Shown piece after piece: positions 60,381 to 64,000 of a stretch of 64,000 nucleotides of DNA. The notes beneath the pieces were generated by a model, which saw only the letters and a list, made by a program, of their open reading frames with translations, had not been told where the DNA came from and did no database searches. The stretch is from assembly GCA_023259675.1 (NCBI GenBank), contig JALRGT010000009.1, positions 37,254 to 101,253 of the forward strand. Direction: 5' to 3'. Made by a program: the position numbers and the translations under genes. Each line of letters begins with the position of its first letter. The stretch's first letter is position 1. The stretch comes from Flavobacterium sp. GTDB lineage: Bacteria; Bacteroidota; Bacteroidia; Flavobacteriales; Flavobacteriaceae.

Positions 60381-62777
60381 ATGAGTAAATTCCAAATAGT
60401 AAAGCTGTTTTTATTTATGGCTTTGTGTCTTTTTATGACACCAAAAGTAGCATCGCAGATTCAAAATATAGATGTCCTCAATGCACCAATTGATATTAGC
60501 AAGGATTTTCAAAACTATCAAAATACATTTTACTTTGCAGATGAATTAGTCTCTTTTGATCCTCAAACGGGAAAAGGAACTATAAAATATCAAAGGTATA
60601 ATTATAAAACTCGTCAGGCATTCAATAATATGATGATGAAGCCTGACACAGTTGTAGCAAATGAATTTCCAACTACAGAATACGAAGCTTCCCCGGTATT
60701 GCCTTTTGAAATTCAGTTTGTTTCGGATAGAACAATAAGAATCAAAACAACTTCTGGGCCTCAATTTCATCCTCAAAAAGAATCTTTAATGCTGGTAAAC
60801 GGTGTTGCTCCAAATCATCCGGAATTATGGAAATATTCTAAGATTGGTGGAGGTCATAAATATACAAGTAAAAATGGGGTAGTTGAAATTTTAACTAAGC
60901 CATGGCATGTGAAAATTTATGATGAAAAAGGAAAGTTATTGACTAGTACACTTCATGATGCCGATTTAAAAAATACATATACCCCAACACTTCCATTTTC
61001 ATATGTTCGTAGAAGCAGTGATTATTCCAGAAGTATGGGGGCAGCTTTTAGTTTAGAACCTGATGAAAAAATATTTGGTTGTGGTGAATCTTTTACACAA
61101 TTTAATAAACGCGGGCAAAAAGTTGTTTTGTGGGCAGATGATGCAAATGGAATTCAGAACGAAACCATGTACAAACCGATTCCATTTTATATGAGTAGTC
61201 GTGGTTATGGTGTTTTTATGCATCATTCAACTCCTATTACGGTTGACTTTGGAAAATATTTTGGAAGTGCAAATGAAATGTATATTGGAGATGACGAAGC
61301 AGATTTGTTTTTCTTTATCGGAGAACCCAAAGAGATTTTGGATCAGTATACTGATTTGACAGGAAAAGCTGCGATGCCACCGCTTTGGTCATTTGGTTTT
61401 TGGATGAGCCGTATTACTTATTTTTCAGAAAAAGAAGGTCGTGAAGTAGCAAAAAATTTACGTAAATATAAAATCCCAACGGATGTAATTCATTATGATA
61501 CAGGTTGGTTTGACGTTGACTGGAGAAATAATTATCAGTTTGCAAAATCCCGTTTCCCGGACGCTGAAAAAATGATGTCAGATTTAAAAGAAGATGGTTT
61601 CCATGTTTGTTTATGGCAATTACCTTATTTTACACCAAAAAACACTTTGTTCAATGAAATCATGGACAAAAATCTTGCAGTAAGAGACCGTAAAGGAAAC
61701 CTTCCTTATGAAGATGCGGTATTGGACTTTTCTAATCCAGAAACGGTTTCTTGGTATCAAGCTAAATTGAAGCATTTATTGGATCAAGGTGTGAGTGTTT
61801 TCAAAGTAGATTTTGGAGAAGCGGCGCCACCTGATGGAATTTATCACTCTGGGCGTACTGGTTTCTATGAGCATAATTTATATCCATTGCGTTATAATAA
61901 AGCAGTTGCGGAAATCACTCAAAAAGAAAAAGGGTATACTTTGATCTGGGCAAGAAGTACATGGGCTGGAAGTCAGCGTTATCCATTGCACTGGGGAGGT
62001 GATGCCGAAACAAGTAATGGAGCGATGTCTGCCGAATTAAGGGGAGGGCTTTCATTAGGATTAAGCGGTTTTAGTTTCTGGAGCCATGACGTAGGTGGTT
62101 TTGTAACTAAATCTCCTGAAGATTTATACCGCAGATGGGTGCCGTTTGGAATGCTTACTTCGCATGTAAGAAGCCATGGTGAACCACCAACAGAGCCTTG
62201 GTTATACAGCAAAGATTTTTTGAATGGATTTAGAAATGCCGATAATATGCGTTACGAATTGATGCCTTATATCTATGCTCAGGCAAAAGAAAGTTCTCAA
62301 AAAGGATTACCAATGATGCGTGCTTTGTTTGTTGAGTATCCAAATGATCCAGGAGCATGGTTAGTTGATAATGAATATTTGTTTGGTTCAAGTATGTTAG
62401 TGGCTCCTTTATTTGAAGAAGTAACCGAAAGAGATGTATACCTTCCTGAAGGAAAATGGATAGATTACCAAACTAAAAAAGTTTACCAAGGAGGATGGCA
62501 TAAAATTAAAGCGGGGGCAATTCCAATTGTGGTTTTAGTTAGAGACGGTTCAGTAATTCCTCATATTGAATTGGCACAATCTACTAAAGATATGGATTGG
62601 AGTAAATTAACATTAAAAGTGTACGCTACAGATACAACGACAACAGCTACTGCAAAAATATTTTTACCTGAAGCAGATTCTGTTCAGACAATTACAGTTT
62701 CAAGAAAAGGAACTGATAATGAAATTACTCCAAACAAATTGGGTAATACAACTTTTAAGTTGGAATGGATTAAATAA
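60381..62777 (+). CDS. Secreted GH31 glycoside hydrolase (YicI-like alpha-xylosidase or alpha-glucosidase)
   Basis: This protein of 798 residues starts at the ATG at 60381 (MSKFQIVKLFLFMAL), with a signal peptide ending MTPKVASQ; an ATG at 60357 would add eight residues before the same signal. The N-terminal beta domain covers about 25-300, then the (beta/alpha)8 barrel holds nucleophile Asp477 in VFKVDFGEAAPPDG and acid-base Asp541 in LHWGGDAETS, with SGFSFWSHDVGGF after it. These match E. coli YicI best, favouring alpha-xylosidase activity, but alpha-glucosidase is possible. It is periplasmic or extracellular and controlled perhaps by module A. A strong terminator follows. Confidence 0.93.
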   Translation: MSKFQIVKLFLFMALCLFMTPKVASQIQNIDVLNAPIDISKDFQNYQNTFYFADELVSFDPQTGKGTIKYQRYNYKTRQAFNNMMMKPDTVVANEFPTTEYEASPVLPFEIQFVSDRTIRIKTTSGPQFHPQKESLMLVNGVAPNHPELWKYSKIGGGHKYTSKNGVVEILTKPWHVKIYDEKGKLLTSTLHDADLKNTYTPTLPFSYVRRSSDYSRSMGAAFSLEPDEKIFGCGESFTQFNKRGQKVVLWADDANGIQNETMYKPIPFYMSSRGYGVFMHHSTPITVDFGKYFGSANEMYIGDDEADLFFFIGEPKEILDQYTDLTGKAAMPPLWSFGFWMSRITYFSEKEGREVAKNLRKYKIPTDVIHYDTGWFDVDWRNNYQFAKSRFPDAEKMMSDLKEDGFHVCLWQLPYFTPKNTLFNEIMDKNLAVRDRKGNLPYEDAVLDFSNPETVSWYQAKLKHLLDQGVSVFKVDFGEAAPPDGIYHSGRTGFYEHNLYPLRYNKAVAEITQKEKGYTLIWARSTWAGSQRYPLHWGGDAETSNGAMSAELRGGLSLGLSGFSFWSHDVGGFVTKSPEDLYRRWVPFGMLTSHVRSHGEPPTEPWLYSKDFLNGFRNADNMRYELMPYIYAQAKESSQKGLPMMRALFVEYPNDPGAWLVDNEYLFGSSMLVAPLFEEVTERDVYLPEGKWIDYQTKKVYQGGWHKIKAGAIPIVVLVRDGSVIPHIELAQSTKDMDWSKLTLKVYATDTTTTATAKIFLPEADSVQTITVSRKGTDNEITPNKLGNTTFKLEWIK

Positions 62778-62794
62778 GGTTGTTTGGCTCTTGG

Positions 62795-62826
62795 ACTAGG
62801 GAGTATTATTCTCCCTAGTTTTTTTT
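62795..62826 (+). terminator. Rho-independent terminator after the GH31 gene
   Basis: ACTAGGGAG and CTCCCTAGT form a perfect 9-bp stem with a 7-base loop, then eight T. Confidence 0.85.
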
Positions 62827-63289
62827 ACTTTTTTTTTTAAGGACTAATTTGTAAATACACTCCTGTTCAGGAATTCCCTATTTCAGAAAAACTATCTTCA
62901 TCAAAGTCTTGGTAATCTTTTCACTATTTACATATTAAGACATCTTGAATACCAAATTCTCAGACTAAGTCTTATAAATTGTTTTTTTTTATTCCTTCAT
63001 TCTACAGTTTTAATGTTGAAAACTGTATCGTAAATTTTTCTTTTTTTCATGTGTTAAAATTAAGATTTTAGTCTTAACCCACATTGCACGCTAAATTAAT
63101 ATACCCCGAGGTTAAGCAGGAATAGCTTTTACTGATTCATCTTTTTTTTTAGGAAAGTGCATACGCTAATTATTTAATTAAGGACGCTTCTCATTGTTGA
63201 ATAATCTTGTTTCAACGCTATAATAAATTAGTGCATCTATAATTTTTATTTCTTCTGGGAAATTTAAGGCAATGCTGCTTTAAGGCTAA
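62827..63289. other. Non-coding region with small inverted repeats
   Basis: No gene was seen. TACAGTTTT and AAAACTGTA (63003-63027) form a perfect stem followed by a T-rich stretch; TTAAGA and TCTTAA near 63060 form a small dyad. Confidence 0.5.
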
Positions 63290-63365
63290 AATTGCAACAA
63301 ATGAGGTAGTGTTTGGACACAAATGGACACCTTGAAGTTATGGTGTTTTGTTGATATTTGTGATT
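63290..63365 (+). promoter_or_regulatory. Regulatory module B with GGACAC direct repeats
   Basis: The block begins AATTGCAACAAATGAGG and contains TTTGGACACAAATGGACACC, a perfect GGACAC repeat with 10-bp spacing, and TTTTGTTGATATTTGTGA as promoter-like -7 region. It matches module A closely; both precede carbohydrate-gene sites. The target gene should lie beyond the window's right end. Confidence 0.65.
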
Positions 63366-63656
63366 GTAAATTCAGTGATAAATAGTAATTATTAAAAATA
63401 AAATACAATTAAGAATAGATGTATTAAATAATTAAGTAATTATTTGTGGAATTGTTAATTGTTTACGATTGGTGAAAGTTTGATGAATGTATTCAGGATA
63501 TAGAATTATTGTTTATCGAAAAAAATGATAAAATCGATGTTTTTTCTTGTTTAATAGTATTCGTAAATATTCTTTCGTTTGATTTCAAAATAAGAAGTCC
63601 GAAACTGAAAAATTAAAATTAAATGGAATATACAAATAAACTTGTGGTTAGTTATT

Positions 63657-63688
63657 AAACTGGGGAGTTTTAATGGTCTCCCTGGTTT
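63657..63688 (+). terminator. Conserved hairpin B downstream of regulatory module B
   Basis: AAACTGGGGAG and CTCCCTGGTTT form an 11-bp stem with two G-T pairs and a 10-base loop, then ATTTTTTATT. It corresponds to hairpin A at 60012-60045. Confidence 0.55.
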
Positions 63689-63836
63689 ATTTTTTATTAT
63701 CAAAAGTTTAAATGGTTTACTAAAAAACAAATTATGTTATTTCTGTTTTTTGATTTTTATGAAATAGTATGGGGATATATTAGCTAATTCAATTTATGTA
63801 GAAACAGTACAAAATAATTTTTTTAGCTATAAATAA

Positions 63837-63965
63837 ATTAAAGGAAAAAATGACGGAGATTCAATTTTCATAAAAATAGTCTCAATTGGTTCAGAAGGAA
63901 AATACAATAAGAATTTTGAAATTAAAGAAAACGATTTGGTATTGATGAACCTTATTAAAATGTAA
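63837..63965 (+). pseudogene. Coding fragment of unknown origin near the right edge
   Basis: Forty-two codons without a start, IKGKNDGDSIFIKIVSIGSE and then NFEIKENDLVLMNLIKM, end at TAA 63963. The residue composition looks like real protein. It may be the end of a decayed gene next to module B, as the GH97 remnant is next to module A. Family is not recognised. Confidence 0.4.
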
Positions 63966-64000
63966 TAAAAAAACAACCCGGAATAGTGAAAATTTCTATA

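Noticed and set aside
1..64000. CRISPR arrays, tRNA, rRNA, transposases
   Set aside because: I looked for repeat-spacer arrays, rRNA and tRNA patterns and transposase-like ORFs and saw none.

Overview
The window is AT-rich chromosomal DNA from a member of the Bacteroidota, most likely Flavobacterium or a close relative. The signs are: a PorP/SprF protein beside a SprB-repeat adhesin with a gliding-type (type IX secretion) C-terminus, FucP-like sugar permeases, non-phosphorylating GapN, few Shine-Dalgarno sites, and TAnnTTTG-like promoter elements. No rRNA, tRNA, CRISPR array, transposase or phage gene was seen.

Layout. 1-6.3 kb: a signalling set on the + strand, with two paralogous hybrid histidine kinases (the first cut by the window edge) around a CheB-CheR-PAS fusion. 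6.4-13.1 kb: a leftward efflux operon of TetR, TolC-like channel, HlyD-like adaptor, two ABC ATPases and two ABC permeases (YbhGFSR type). 13.2-21.5 kb: a sulfur and redox block with small Cys-pair membrane proteins around a thioredoxin, a TPMT-type methyltransferase fused to an HMA domain, DUF202 and DUF2892 proteins, a persulfide dioxygenase-rhodanese, cytochrome bd oxidase, a TauE/SafE exporter, a Crp/Fnr regulator and a rhodanese. Two TGTAA-N6-TCAC-like dyads suggest a Crp/Fnr regulon. 21.5-26.3 kb: GapN, a lipoprotein subtilase and a secreted pectinesterase.

26.5-34.0 kb: a tightly packed leftward operon encoding two cytoplasmic solute-binding-protein homologues without signal peptides, two family III CoA-transferases, a Gfo/Idh/MocA oxidoreductase, a MaoC hydratase and a FucP-like permease, with no ABC permease or ATPase. 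I cannot match it to a characterised pathway and rate it the best candidate for an undescribed system. 34.8-42.3 kb: single genes (OsmC, methyltransferases, serine hydrolase, XRE regulator, Tat-exported aminotransferase), a nonsense-interrupted gene, and dyad-rich spacers resembling a cassette array. 42.5-48 kb: the SprF and SprB-like pair.

48-64 kb: carbohydrate use. It holds a DUF1961 protein, a ThuA / Gfo-Idh-MocA / TIM-barrel epimerase operon, a formylglycine-generating-enzyme homologue, a hexuronate block (UxuA, two paralogous SDR oxidoreductases, YhcH, and a LacI regulator with no ordinary start codon), and a secreted GH31 enzyme. The GH31 gene lies downstream of a GH97 remnant. A regulatory module with GGACAC direct repeats and a downstream hairpin occurs twice, at 59.6-60.05 kb and 63.3-63.7 kb. 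Pectinesterase, uronate enzymes, DUF1961 and GH31 together suggest growth on plant or algal polysaccharides.
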